From positions 1 through 64,000 of the forward strand of contig NZ_JBHSXL010000006.1 in assembly GCF_042662125.1 (NCBI RefSeq): DNA of 64,000 nucleotides. The letters run 5' to 3'. The notes beneath the pieces are model-generated. The model did no database searches and was not told where the DNA came from. It saw nothing but the letters and a program-made list of their open reading frames with translations. This DNA is from Halopenitus salinus (lineage in GTDB: Archaea; Halobacteriota; Halobacteria; Halobacteriales; Haloferacaceae). Both the position numbers and the translations under genes were made by a program. Positions 32,487-42,000 of this stretch are shown here, piece after piece. Each line of letters starts with the position of its first letter. The stretch's first letter is position 1.

Positions 32487-32795
32487 TTAGTCCTCGAGTA
32501 CGATCTCGATGCTGACGTCGTTCGGAACCTGAATGCGCATGAGCTGGCGAAGCGCCCGCTCGTCCGCGTCGATGTCGATCAGACGCTTGTGAACGCGCAT
32601 CTCCCAGTGTTCCCACGTCGCGGTCCCCTCTCCGTCGGGGGACTTGCGGGACGGGATCTCCAGCGTCTTCGTCGGCAGCGGGATCGGGCCCGACAGGGAG
32701 ACCCCCGTCGAGTCCGCGATCTCGCGGACGTCGTCGCAGATGTCGTCGAGGTCCTCGGGGCGGGTACCGGCGAGGCGGACGCGTGCCTGCTGCAT
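32487..32795 (-). CDS. rps10: 30S ribosomal protein S10 (uS10)
   Basis: A 102-residue uS10: MQQARVRLAGTRPEDLDDICDDVREIADSTGV, GPIPLPTKTLEIPSRKSP, then HWEMRVHKRLIDIDADERALRQLMRIQVPNDVSIEIVLED. It binds the head of the small subunit. Three bases separate it from the aEF1A stop upstream, so the two are co-transcribed, as in most archaea. Followed by a T-tract and then tRNA-derived sequences. Confidence 0.98.
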   Translation of the reverse strand: MQQARVRLAGTRPEDLDDICDDVREIADSTGVSLSGPIPLPTKTLEIPSRKSPDGEGTATWEHWEMRVHKRLIDIDADERALRQLMRIQVPNDVSIEIVLED

Positions 32796-32798
32796 CGA

Positions 32799-34064
32799 TT
32801 ATCGCTCGTTGACGCTGAGCACCTTGCCGGCAGCGATGGTCTGACCCATGTCGCGGATCGCGAAGCTGCCGAGTTCCGGGATCTCCCCGGACGGCTCGAT
32901 GCTGAGGGGCTTTTGCGGGCGCACGGTGACGACTGCGGCGTCGCCGGACTTGATGAAGTCCGGGTTCTCCTCGGCGACCTCGCCGGAGGACGGGTCGATC
33001 TTCTGGTCGATCGACTCGATCGTACACGCGACCTGCGCCGTGTGGGCGTGGAAGACCGGCGTGTATCCGGCGGTGATGACGCTCGGGTGCTGCATGACGA
33101 CGACCTGCGCCTGGAAGGTCTCCGCGACCGACGGCGGGTCGTCGGCGGGACCACAGACGTCGCCGCGACGGATGTCGTCCTTGCCGATGCCGCGGACGTT
33201 GAATCCGACGTTGTCGCCGGGCTCGGCCTTCGGCACCTCCTCGTGGTGCATCTCGATCGTCTTCACCTCGCCGCCGACGTCCGACGGCTGGAAGGAGACG
33301 TTGTCGCCGGTGTTCATCACGCCGGTCTCGATACGTCCGACCGGGACGGTCCCGATGCCGGAGATCGTGTAGACGTCCTGGATCGGCAGCCGAAGCGGCG
33401 CGTCCGTCGGCGGCTCGGAGGCCGGCAGGTCGTTGAGAGCCTCGAGGAGGATCTGCCCGTCGTACCAGGGGGTGTTCTCGGACTCCTCGGCGATGTTGTC
33501 GCCCTCGAAGGCCGAGATGGGAACGAACGTGGTGTTGTCCGTATCGAAGCGGACCTGGTTGAGGAGCTCCTTGACCTCCTCGACGACGTCGTCGTAGGAG
33601 GACTCCTCGTAGTCGACGAGGTCCATCTTGTTGACGCCGATGATGAGCTCGCCGATACCCAGCGTACGGGCCAGGAAGACGTGCTCGCGTGTCTGGGGCG
33701 CGACGCCGTCGTCGGCCGCGACGACGAGGACCGCGTTGTCGGCCTGTGAGGCGCCCGTGATCATGTTCTTCACGAAGTCACGGTGGCCCGGACAGTCGAC
33801 GATGGTGAAGTAGTACTCGTCGGTGTCGAACTCCTGGTGGGCGATGTCGATCGTGACGCCACGCTCGCGCTCCTCGGCGAGGTTGTCCATCACGTAGGCG
33901 AACTCGAAGCCGCCCTTGCCCTTCTCTTCGGCTTCCTCGCGGTGCTGCTCGATGACGTGCTCGGGGACGCTCCCCGTTTCATAGAGGAGTCGGCCCACGA
34001 GCGTACTCTTGCCGTGGTCGACGTGGCCGATAATGGCCAGATTCTGGTGCGGTTTGTCACTCAT
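32799..34064 (-). CDS. tef1a: Translation elongation factor 1-alpha (aEF1A)
   Basis: GTPase that brings aminoacyl-tRNA to the ribosome. G1 GHVDHGKST, G2 region RERGVTIDIA, G3 DCPGH, G4 NKMD and G5 SAFEG are all intact. Domains 2 and 3 follow (VGRIETGVM; AGYTPVFHAHTAQVAC; the end GQTIAAGKVLSVNER). 421 residues, usual length. Promoter-like TTTTAG lies around 34119 on the minus strand, giving a leader of roughly 30 bases. Upstream of that lies a 19-base degenerate tandem repeat. Confidence 0.98.
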   Translation of the reverse strand: MSDKPHQNLAIIGHVDHGKSTLVGRLLYETGSVPEHVIEQHREEAEEKGKGGFEFAYVMDNLAEERERGVTIDIAHQEFDTDEYYFTIVDCPGHRDFVKNMITGASQADNAVLVVAADDGVAPQTREHVFLARTLGIGELIIGVNKMDLVDYEESSYDDVVEEVKELLNQVRFDTDNTTFVPISAFEGDNIAEESENTPWYDGQILLEALNDLPASEPPTDAPLRLPIQDVYTISGIGTVPVGRIETGVMNTGDNVSFQPSDVGGEVKTIEMHHEEVPKAEPGDNVGFNVRGIGKDDIRRGDVCGPADDPPSVAETFQAQVVVMQHPSVITAGYTPVFHAHTAQVACTIESIDQKIDPSSGEVAEENPDFIKSGDAAVVTVRPQKPLSIEPSGEIPELGSFAIRDMGQTIAAGKVLSVNER

Positions 34065-34228
34065 GGGTAATCACGCGCTAAGGCGCTCTGTGAGGATGTT
34101 TTCGGTTGATTCCACTAAAACGGTTTCGATACGGAGTACAACCCATCCGGATGCCGTCCGGCGGTTTGTGCGGGATCCTCACGTGGGGAGTGCTGACACG
34201 ACCGCCGCACCCGGTCCGGGAGGTGAGG

Positions 34229-34323
34229 TCGACACCGGTCGTCAACGTCGATGTCGGTCGTGAATATCGATACCGGTCGTCGAGGCCGATACTCATTGTC
34301 GACGCCGATACGCATCGTCGAGC
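34229..34323. repeat. Degenerate 19-base tandem repeat, 5 units, upstream of aEF1A
   Basis: Units start at 34229, 34248, 34267, 34286 and 34305 with consensus tcgataccggtcgtcgagg. The first three share CGGTCGT; the last two have CATTGT/CATCGT there. The array lies about 110-200 bases upstream of the predicted aEF1A promoter, within the 367-base gap (34065-34431) before hom. The rest of the gap shows no gene. Confidence 0.8.
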
Positions 34324-34431
34324 CCGAGGGTGGGCGAGAACGAATCGGATACCGAAAGAGGCGGGGGCGATGCTGATGGAGCGGGGAGAACGCGATGACG
34401 GAGAAAGGGGCGAACGGGGAGAAAGCGACGA

Positions 34432-35427
34432 TCAGCTCAGACGACCGACGTCGCCGAGGACGGCGCTCGCGGTCTCGGGGCCGCCGGCGCCGCGTCCCGA
34501 GAGGTTCAAGCGGTCCGCGTGGGTCGTCTCGAGCTGGACGATGTTCTGCGTGCCGGGGACCGCGAGGGTCGCGCCCTCGGAGACGAGCCGCGGACCGACC
34601 CGGACGCGATCGCGGTTGGCCTCGCCGATGAGGCGGATGGTGCGGCCGTCGTCGGCCGCGAGTTCGAGGGCGTTTCCGGGGATGTCCCGAATGCCATCGA
34701 CGGTCGCGTCCGCGAGGGAGAACTCACGGGCATCGGAGGGATCCTCGGCGGAGCCGAACGAGAGCACGTTCGCCAGGATGACGCACTTGAGCGCGGCGTC
34801 GGTCCCCTCGACGTCGAAGGAGGGGTCGGCCTCCGCGACGCCCATGTCCTGGGCCTCCGCGAGGACGTGGTCGTAACCGAGACCCTCGGCCGCCATCCGC
34901 GTGAGGATGAAGTTCGCCGTGCCGTTCAACACGCCGCGAACCGCGGTGACGTGGGCGGGGTCGACGTCCTCGATGGTCGAAATCGCCGGGATGGCGCCCG
35001 CGACGGTGGCCTCGAATCGGACTGACCCGGCGGAGTCGTCGGCGAGCGCTTGAACGTCGCCGAACCGCTCGGCGACGGGCCCCTTATTCGCGAGCACGAC
35101 GTTCCGATCGCGTTCGAGGGCGGTCCGAACGTGTGAAAAGCCCGGCTCGGCGTCCCCGAGCGTGGTCGGCGTCGCCTCGACGAGCACGTCGTAATCCGCG
35201 GCGAGCGCGTCGGCCGGGTCGGCGGGACCGACGACGCCCGAGGCGTCCTTCTCGGCGAGCGCGTCGGCGACGTCGAGTCCGTCCTCGTCGATCGCCGCGC
35301 CCCGCGAGTCCGAGAGCGCCACGACCTCGTGACCGTACTCGCTCGCGAGTTCGGCGACCGACCGACCGACGGCCCCGACGCCGAGGATCGCGAGTCGGCT
35401 GCCGGTCCCTGGCGAGGTCGCCGCCAT
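34432..35427 (-). CDS. hom: Homoserine dehydrogenase
   Basis: Reduces aspartate semialdehyde to homoserine for threonine and methionine synthesis. The Rossmann domain opens SRLAILGVGAVGRSVAELA. The catalytic domain has VVLANKGPVA, FEATVAGAIPAISTI, GVLNGTANFILTRM, AQDMGVAEADPSFDVEGTDAALK with the catalytic Lys, and a C-terminal VPGTQNIVQLETTHADRLNLSGRGAG. There is no C-terminal ACT domain; it is supplied by the preceding gene. ATG 35427 overlaps the stop of the ACT gene (TGATG), so translation is coupled. 331 residues. Confidence 0.95.
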   Translation of the reverse strand: MAATSPGTGSRLAILGVGAVGRSVAELASEYGHEVVALSDSRGAAIDEDGLDVADALAEKDASGVVGPADPADALAADYDVLVEATPTTLGDAEPGFSHVRTALERDRNVVLANKGPVAERFGDVQALADDSAGSVRFEATVAGAIPAISTIEDVDPAHVTAVRGVLNGTANFILTRMAAEGLGYDHVLAEAQDMGVAEADPSFDVEGTDAALKCVILANVLSFGSAEDPSDAREFSLADATVDGIRDIPGNALELAADDGRTIRLIGEANRDRVRVGPRLVSEGATLAVPGTQNIVQLETTHADRLNLSGRGAGGPETASAVLGDVGRLS

Positions 35428-36020
35428 CACCGGTCACCTCCGGCGAGCGGCTCGATGACGTCGATCCCCTTCTCGGAGGCGATCGACCGGACCGCCTCGA
35501 GGGCGGTGACCGTCTCGTTCGCGCGCGCGGCGAGCCGGAGCCTGGCGCTGGAGACGCCGTTTCCGGACCCCTTGGGTGCCGAAAGGGACACGTCGACGAC
35601 GGAGGCGGACGCACACTCCTCGATCCGCGAGAGCGTGTCGGAGAGGTCGGTGTCGATGAGGTGGCCGACGAGCAACAGCGTGATCTGCTCCGCGTACCGC
35701 TCCGTGCCCGCCTGCATCACGTTGATGCCCTCCTCGCGGAGCGCCTCGACGATCGCCTCGAACCGGTCCTCGGTCGCCTCGAAGTCCACCTCGACCGGGA
35801 TGTGACCACGCGGGGTCTTGTTGCCGCGCTCGTGGTAGATGGACAGGAGGTTGCCGCCGTTGTCCGCGATGGGGTGGAGCGCCGCGAGCAGTTCGCCCGG
35901 CTCGTCGACGAGCTCTAAGCGAACGGTGTGGGTCGAGGAGGCGGCGGCGTGGCCGCCGTCGGTGGCGCTCTCGGCGTCGCCATCGACGTCGGCGTCCCGG
36001 CGACCGCTCGGGGCGCTCAC
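35427..36020 (-). CDS. ACT-domain amino-acid-binding protein, likely regulator of homoserine dehydrogenase
   Basis: An ACT domain is visible at about 50-125 (THTVRLELVDEPGELLAALHPIADNGGNLLSIYHERG) and a second ACT-like half after it (LLLVGHLIDTDLSDTLSRIEE...SARLRLAARANETVTALEAV). ACT pairs bind amino acids and control linked enzymes. Here the coding sequence overlaps the hom start, so it is probably the detached regulatory subunit sensing threonine; that is inference. The GTG at 36020 (VSAPSGRR) was chosen because it forms a GTGA overlap with a short upstream ORF. 197 residues including a disordered 50-residue N-terminus. Confidence 0.85.
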   Translation of the reverse strand: MSAPSGRRDADVDGDAESATDGGHAAASSTHTVRLELVDEPGELLAALHPIADNGGNLLSIYHERGNKTPRGHIPVEVDFEATEDRFEAIVEALREEGINVMQAGTERYAEQITLLLVGHLIDTDLSDTLSRIEECASASVVDVSLSAPKGSGNGVSSARLRLAARANETVTALEAVRSIASEKGIDVIEPLAGGDR

Positions 36021-36136
36021 GCGACCACCTCCGAGCGCCCGATCCGGTCCGCGAGGGGGCACGGCGTTGTCGGCCCGGAGCGACTCGGCCGTGGCTCCGT
36101 GTCGACGCGTCGATCTGGGGGCGTGCCCGTCTGCAT
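36017..36136 (-). CDS. Candidate leaderless small protein (39 aa) heading the ACT-hom operon
   Basis: A TATA-like TTATA (36161-36165, minus strand) is centred about 27 bases upstream of ATG 36136, the distance expected for a leaderless start. The ORF reads MQTGTPPDRRVDTEPRPSRS and ends with RIGRSEVVA; its TGA (36019-36017) overlaps the GTG start of the ACT gene. Five threonines among 39 residues is notable for a threonine-pathway operon but may be chance. It could be a leader peptide setting translation of the ACT protein by coupling, or simply the 5' part of a longer-starting ACT gene in another frame. Not in any family I know. Confidence 0.4.
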   Translation of the reverse strand: MQTGTPPDRRVDTEPRPSRSGPTTPCPLADRIGRSEVVA

Positions 36137-36160
36137 ACACCACGGTGTCGGGTCGGGAGG

Positions 36161-36168
36161 TATAAGCC
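36161..36168 (-). promoter_or_regulatory. TATA-like promoter of the ACT-hom operon
   Basis: GGCTTATACC on the minus strand. The predicted start near 36138 falls at ATG 36136, not near the ACT-domain GTG at 36020, implying about 120 transcribed bases before that gene. Confidence 0.5.
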
Positions 36169-36191
36169 TCCGGCGATGTGGGCCGAACGGA

Positions 36192-36932
36192 CTACCGGGT
36201 CGAATCGGGGCCGACGTCCTCGTCCGTCTCGGATGCCGATCGCGTGGCATCCTCCTCGGGCGGCTCGGGTGACTCTGATGGGCCGGGCGGCTCGGGCGGC
36301 TCGGGCGGTTCGAGCGCGGCGACGAGCAGCTCGACGGGACGCGTCTCCCGAAGCTCGGACCAGGTGCGGTCGTCCCGGAGCGCGATCGTTCCGGCGGCGG
36401 CGACGGCGAGCGCGAGAACGGAGCGGATCCCGACGATCGATCCATCCGCGACGACTGCCGAGACGAAGACGCCGACCGCGGACGCGAGTCCGACCGCGAG
36501 CGCGAGGAGTCCGAGCACGCGCAAGGGTGCCGCACGGAGCTCCGCGTGAGTCGACTCCGCGGCCGAGGCGAACCACGAATCCGCCGTCGCATCGCCGAGA
36601 CGTCCGAGAACTCGGTCCAAGAGGACAAGCACCGGGCCGACCGTCCACGTCTCCCGAAGGTCGATGACGATCACCTCCGGGTCGGGCTCCGCGGTGAGCC
36701 AGCGAAACAGCCAGGAGTTCCGGGTCGCCTCGACGAGGAACCGCCCGCAGTCGGCGAGCGTGGAGTCGACGGCGATCTCGCTCGCGCGGTCGGCGGTTCG
36801 ACGGGCGGTCCGAATGATCGCCGAGTCCGCCGACGCCCGAGAGAGTCGGTTCGCGGCGCGCTCGATCGCGCGTCCGATCGCTGACTCGCTCGGGTCGATC
36901 GACGGACCGGCGGCGTCGGAATCGGAGGACAT
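36192..36932 (-). CDS. Haloarchaeal membrane protein with two central helices (246 aa)
   Basis: Family not recognised. The N-terminal 110 residues are helical and charged (SAIGRAIERAANRLSRASADSAIIRTARR, LADCGRFLVEATRNSWLFRWLTAEPDPEVIVIDLRET). Membrane segments are about VGPVLVLLDRVL (weak), VLGLLALAVGLASAVGVFVSAVV and SVLALAVAAAGTIAL. The C-terminal tail is a Pro-Glu repeat (EPPEPPEPPGPSE) followed by acidic residues. ATG 36932 has a TATA-like CTTTATACT about 40 bases upstream. It ends 156 bases before the cold-shock gene, which diverges. Function unknown. Confidence 0.7.
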   Translation of the reverse strand: MSSDSDAAGPSIDPSESAIGRAIERAANRLSRASADSAIIRTARRTADRASEIAVDSTLADCGRFLVEATRNSWLFRWLTAEPDPEVIVIDLRETWTVGPVLVLLDRVLGRLGDATADSWFASAAESTHAELRAAPLRVLGLLALAVGLASAVGVFVSAVVADGSIVGIRSVLALAVAAAGTIALRDDRTWSELRETRPVELLVAALEPPEPPEPPGPSESPEPPEEDATRSASETDEDVGPDSTR

Positions 36933-37093
36933 CGGTGTATCGCGTCTCGTCGTATGGTGACGCCTGCGAGTATAAAGAGGTGGGCGATTCGGACGGCGGA
37001 ACGGTCGGGTGGACGCTCCAGTCGAGGAGGGGTGGTCGTGGTACCATGACCCTCGCAAGCGTTATCCCCGAACGGGGTGTACGTTTGGTTGCA

Positions 37094-37300
37094 ATGGCAA
37101 ACGGTAAGGTTGACTTCTTCAACGACACTGGCGGCTACGGTTTCATTTCGACTGACGCGGACGACGTAGACGAGGACGAAGACGTGTTCTTCCACATGGA
37201 GGACGTCGGCGGCCCCGATCTCGAGGAAGGTCAGGAAGTGGAGTTCGACATCGAATCATCCCCCAAGGGACCCCGCGCGACGAACCTCGTCCGTAACTAA
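37094..37300 (+). CDS. cspA: Cold-shock-domain protein
   Basis: A 68-residue OB fold with both RNA-binding motifs: GYGFISTDAD (RNP1) and DVFFHMEDV (RNP2), preceded by MANGKVDFFNDTGG. It binds single-stranded RNA/DNA and acts as an RNA chaperone. The middle DADDVDEDED is unusually acidic, a halophilic adaptation. CGTTATCC lies about 28 bases before ATG 37094, so a leaderless mRNA is likely. A T-rich stretch (37344-37348) about 45 bases after the stop may terminate it; 258 bases without a gene follow. Confidence 0.96.
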   Translation: MANGKVDFFNDTGGYGFISTDADDVDEDEDVFFHMEDVGGPDLEEGQEVEFDIESSPKGPRATNLVRN

Positions 37301-37343
37301 GACGACCTCGTCCGTCACTTCCAGCGAGGAAGGGCGATTTCGC

Positions 37344-37348
37344 TTTTT
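37344..37348 (+). terminator. Possible T-tract terminator of cspA
   Basis: TTTCGCTTTTTCG lies about 45 bases after the cspA stop codon. Nothing else recognisable is present up to the next gene. Confidence 0.35.
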
Positions 37349-37558
37349 CGACCGATCACGACCCGACTGCGTAGAGTCGCGATCGCGACCCGACTACCGG
37401 GAGTTGGACGGCTGGCTGCGGAGCGTTGGAACGGCGCGGAGCGACGAGTCAACTCGAAGGGACGGTAAGGCGCCGAGAAACATCGATCACAACGACGCCG
37501 AGAGACGTCGACTGCGGTTGCGCCCCGGCGACGACCGTCGCCTCGGCGTCGACCGAGA

Positions 37559-38659
37559 CTACGCCCCGACGGCGACCACGGTCGCCTCGACCGTGACCGT
37601 GCCGAGATCGAGGACGACCGTCGAGCCCTGCCGGAGGGGTTCGCCCTTGAACCGGACTCCGGTAGTCGTCTCGCGCACGCGCAGGTCGGCCGTGATGGTG
37701 ACCTCGCGGTTCACCGGGTGGTCGACGACGTTCACGGTCCCGTCGTCTCCGGTCGCGATGATGATGGACGGTTCCGTCTCGACGTCGGTGACCTCGGCGA
37801 CCGTCTCCTCGCCGGAGTACTCGACCATTCCGGGCGCGATCGCGTCCGCCATGTCCTCGTGGACGTCCTCCATGCGGAGGGTGACCTCGCGGGTGGTGGC
37901 CGAGTCGAGTTCGGGCTCGCCGCCGACGCGCTCTACCGTCCCCTCGAAGGAGTAGGCGGTCGTCGGGAACGTGAGGTTTTGTCCTTGGCGAAGGGGCGTG
38001 CCGGCGAACCACAGGGAATCGCCGTGGCGGTGGGCGTCGAGCGAGACGGCGAGGAGCACCCGGCGGGTCCCGGGGTCGGCGGTCGCGTAGACGGCCGAGT
38101 CCTCGACGGTGGCGACGGTGCGTCCGGCCAGGCGAAGCTCGTCGCCCGAAGCGATGCTTTCCGCCGCCGCGGCGGGCATGGTTCCCCGCAGGACCGCCGT
38201 CGTCTCCTCGGCGTCGATCGCATCGGCCTCGCCGACGTCGCGGATCTGACCGTTCACCTGGTAGCGGTCGGTCGCGATCTCGAGAGAGCGCCCGAGCCGT
38301 AGCGGGGCGTTCTCGTAGGTGATCGCTCCGTCGTCGTCGAGTGTCCCCTGAACCTCGACGCGGGCGAGCACCGCGACCCCGCCCTCGCGCGGCGTGAGGT
38401 GGAGGTCCGTGATCGTGAGTCGGGTTCCGTCGCTCGGCTCGTAGACGTCACCCTCGTTGATCGCCGCGACGACGTAGTCGGGCTGGGTGCCCAGATCGAG
38501 GGTGGCGTGGGTCGTTCCGGTGTCGGGTTCTGGAGCCGGATCGTCGGCGAGGACGAGGGCCGCGCCGGCGACGACCACGGCGGCGACGAGCAGGACCACG
38601 AGGGCGTCCACGACGTTCACTACGCCGAGGAGGTTGCCCTCGTCGTCTATGAGCGCCAT
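37559..38659 (-). CDS. DUF4330 family membrane-anchored protein
   Basis: The N-terminus MALIDDEGNLLGVVNVVDALVVLLVAAVVVAGAALVLA (one helix, short cytoplasmic head) is the DUF4330 signature. The extracytoplasmic part holds two similar halves, each ending in a PLR(x)G(Q/R)-type strand pair: NAPLRLGRSLEIAT... and TPLRQGQNLTFPT, then GEPLRQGSTVVLDLG at the C-terminus. The halves are joined by acidic loops. DUF4330 proteins often accompany polysaccharide export genes, but none is adjacent. Function unknown. 366 residues, full-length for the haloarchaeal version. Confidence 0.85.
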   Translation of the reverse strand: MALIDDEGNLLGVVNVVDALVVLLVAAVVVAGAALVLADDPAPEPDTGTTHATLDLGTQPDYVVAAINEGDVYEPSDGTRLTITDLHLTPREGGVAVLARVEVQGTLDDDGAITYENAPLRLGRSLEIATDRYQVNGQIRDVGEADAIDAEETTAVLRGTMPAAAAESIASGDELRLAGRTVATVEDSAVYATADPGTRRVLLAVSLDAHRHGDSLWFAGTPLRQGQNLTFPTTAYSFEGTVERVGGEPELDSATTREVTLRMEDVHEDMADAIAPGMVEYSGEETVAEVTDVETEPSIIIATGDDGTVNVVDHPVNREVTITADLRVRETTTGVRFKGEPLRQGSTVVLDLGTVTVEATVVAVGA

Positions 38660-38885
38660 TGGCGATCACCGGCCGGAGAGTCGCGTGTGAGAGTCATGTT
38701 GGTACGGGACGGGCGCGGATACATGATTGTTGCCGTTTCGAGCGACTGGGACGGCCACATCGAGCGACCGACACGGTTCGAATCGTGACCAAGCGGAGAT
38801 TCGGTGGGCGTCCTCAAGAATTATCACTCAAGCGACGATAGATTGTGAAGAACCGACCGGTGGGTCGGAGGCAGGAGACGCGAAA

Positions 38886-39008
38886 ATGAGCAGGAACATC
38901 CTCCAGTGTGGATACGGTGGCGCCGACTCGACCGAACCCACGAGCCGTATCGTCGCCGCCGTGCATCGAACGTCCTCGCGACGGACGGGATCGAGAGGTC
39001 GTCGATGA
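38886..39008 (+). CDS. Candidate small ORF (40 aa) overlapping the surface-protein start
   Basis: ATG 38886 has AGGAG eight bases upstream (a good ribosome-binding site) and opens a 40-codon frame, MSRNILQCGYGGADSTEPTS to SSRRTGSRGRR. Its TGA (39006-39008) overlaps the ATG of the surface protein in the ATGA pattern used for translational coupling. The peptide is polar with an Arg-rich end and matches nothing I know. The 226 bases upstream (38660-38885) show only a weak AT-rich stretch around 38820. Confidence 0.35.
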   Translation: MSRNILQCGYGGADSTEPTSRIVAAVHRTSSRRTGSRGRR

Positions 39009-42000
39009 CTCCACGACGAATCCTCGCCGTGATCGCCGTCGGGGTGTTCGCGGTGGGACTGACGTTGGTCGGGGGAGCCGACGGCCAAAGCTCGAAGGGG
39101 AACATCACCGCGGAGGACCCGATCGTCGACGTCGCGGCGAACCACACCGCCGAAATAACGATCGAGAGCGACGACGGCGTGAGTGGCAGCTCACTCACCG
39201 GACTCCGACTGGACTACTCGGCGAGCACGGCACCCGATCTCGGAAACGTGACGGTTGACGACGTGGTTCGAGCGGGGATCGACACGGATCAAGACGGAAC
39301 GATAGAAGAGGATGCGATCTCCGATCTGGACGACGTGACGCTCTCGAACGGTGGAGAGACGATCAGCTTCGACTTCGGCGGAAGCGTGAGCATCAGTGCG
39401 GACGACCGTATCATACTCGAATACTCGAACCTCACGAACCCCGACACAACGGGGCCGCACGATGTGGAGATCGTGGTCAACCCCAGCAGCAGTGCGACGT
39501 CCGCGGTTCCGCGGTACGAACTCCTCGAGCCGCTCGAGATCGAACGGTTCGCCTTCGAGACGGACGACCGCGAGGCCGACCTCGTGCTCAACGCGAGCGA
39601 GAAGCTCGACGACATCGAGGTGGCCGTCGACGGCGATCGTTCGACCACGCTCGACGAGGGCGACTTCATCCACCACGGCAACGGCAACTACACCGCCGAG
39701 AACGTCTCCGAGGGAGATCCGGGCGACTACGACGCGACCCTCCGGACGGCGAGCAACACCACGGACGGATTCACGCGCGACGCCGCGGACGGACAGACGG
39801 CGAACGTCACGATCGGAGCGCTGTCGATCGTCGACGGCGAAAGCTCGGTGACCGAGGTGGCGGCGGGCGAGACCGTGACGGACCAGACGGTCACCGCCGA
39901 GATCGAGAACCTCTCGAACGGGAACGGACACGCCGTGACGTTCGCGTTCCCGAACGACCTCGACGGCGAGATAACGGACGCCACAGTCACGACCGACGCC
40001 GGCGCGGCGAGCCAACCGACCACGACCGTCGACGGAAACGAGGTCACCGGAACCTTCGATCTGGACGACTGGAGCGACCTCAACGACCTGAACGTCACCC
40101 TGGATGCGGACGTGACCTATCCGACCGGGGCCGAAGGCGATGACCTCGACGTCGACGCGACCGTCGACGACGCGGACGGAAGCACCGACACGAAGCGGCT
40201 GTCCACCGTCTCCGTTCTCCCGATCGTGGACGTCGCGGGCGGATCCATGTCACCCGACGAGGTGGACGCTGGCGGGACCGTCACCGACCAGACGATCGAG
40301 ATCGACGTCGACGAGTTGAACCGGGACGGGGCGCCCGCGAACGTCTCGCTCGCGTTCCCGGACGCGCTCGCGAACGAGGTAACCGTCACGGACGTGGCGA
40401 CCGACACGGGAACCGTCGAGGGGAACCGGACGGTGAACGGCGAGCGCGTCGACGTCGATCTGAACGTGGGAGGCGGGGGCGGAACCGCGGACGCGAACCT
40501 GACCGTCACCGCCGACGTCACCTACCCGACCGGAACGGACGGCAACCGGCTCCACTTCGATGCGACCGCGGAGGACTCCGATGGGAACTCGGATTCGGAA
40601 TCGCGGGTTGCGAACGTCTCCGTCGGCGAACTCGATCCGGTGGCGATCACGGACGGATCGATCGACCCGAACGGCGTCGACCCCGGCGAGACCGTGACGC
40701 AGAACCTGACGGTCGAGATCGGCAACCTCACTCGGGACGGCGAGGACGCAGAACTCGAGGTCGTCTTCCCCGACCCCCTCGACGGAAACTACACCGTGAC
40801 GGATGCGACGGCGGCCGACGCGACGGTCGAGGGGAACTCGACGAGCGGATCGACGACCACGGTCACGCTGGACGCCGGAAGCGGCGGCGGAACCACGGAC
40901 GCCACCGTCGAACTCACCGTGGAGGCGACCTACCACTCGGCGCTCGAGGACGGCGAATACGGGATCGACGCCTCCATCGACGACACCGACGGGACGAGCG
41001 ACACGAGCGACCCTCTCGTCCGGGTCGCCGTCGGCGCCATCGATACGGGGATCGACGCGTTCAGCCTCTCCGCCGACGATGGGGACGACGACGGTACGGA
41101 CGACGAGCTCTCGGTGGAGTTCGAGTCGCTCACGGAACTTTCGGCCGCGAGCGTCGCCGTGACCGGACCGATCGAGGGAACGCTCGATCGCGGCGACCTG
41201 GTCGAGACGGAGATCGGCGACGGCGACTATCGGTACTCGGGAACGCTGGTCGTCGGCGACGGCGACGACGCCGGCGGGGATTACGAAGCGACCCTCGAGT
41301 CCGCGAGTGACGTGTACGACAACGACGTGAGCGACGGAGAGTCCGACACGGCAACGATCGAACGCGCAGTCGACGACGGAGACGATGACTCCGGCGGCTC
41401 GGAAAGCGATCCGCCCGTCTGTTCGCCGAGCGCCGAAAGCGATCTGGACGGAACGAACCCCGTCGAACACGAGACCGCGGTGTGTGCACGCCCGGGTTCG
41501 ACGGTGACCGCGGAGTACGTCGTCACCGACCACGAGGAGGCGATTGGGGTGTCAGTCCTCGAGTACGAGATCGTCGCGGACACCCGAGTGGACTTCGACC
41601 TCTCGGTCACGGTTCGAAACGGGAGCGACGCAGGGATCGACGCTCCCCGATCGGTCGCCCGGCCCGTGGTGATCGACGTCGAACGTGTCTCGGGGATGCC
41701 CGACAGCGTGCGCGAGGGGACGCTCGTGGTGGGCGTGAACGCGAGCGCGTTCGGCGACGCGCCGCCGACGGCGATCGACGTCTAACGAACCGACGACTGG
41801 TCGAGCGTCGACGCCGAACGGCTCGAGGACGGATCCGAGGGCGGTTCCGGTCCGGAGACCTATCGATTCGCGATCGCCGCCGACGAGCCGGCACGGTACG
41901 CGGTCGCCACCGAGCCCGGACGGATCGCGGTGCTCGAGGCCGACCACCTCGATCAGCGGGTGCCGGTCGACGCGTCGACTACCACCCGGACGACGGTTCG

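Noticed and set aside
34229..34323. CRISPR array from the 19-base units upstream of aEF1A
   Set aside because: Units are contiguous with no spacers and are too short and divergent.
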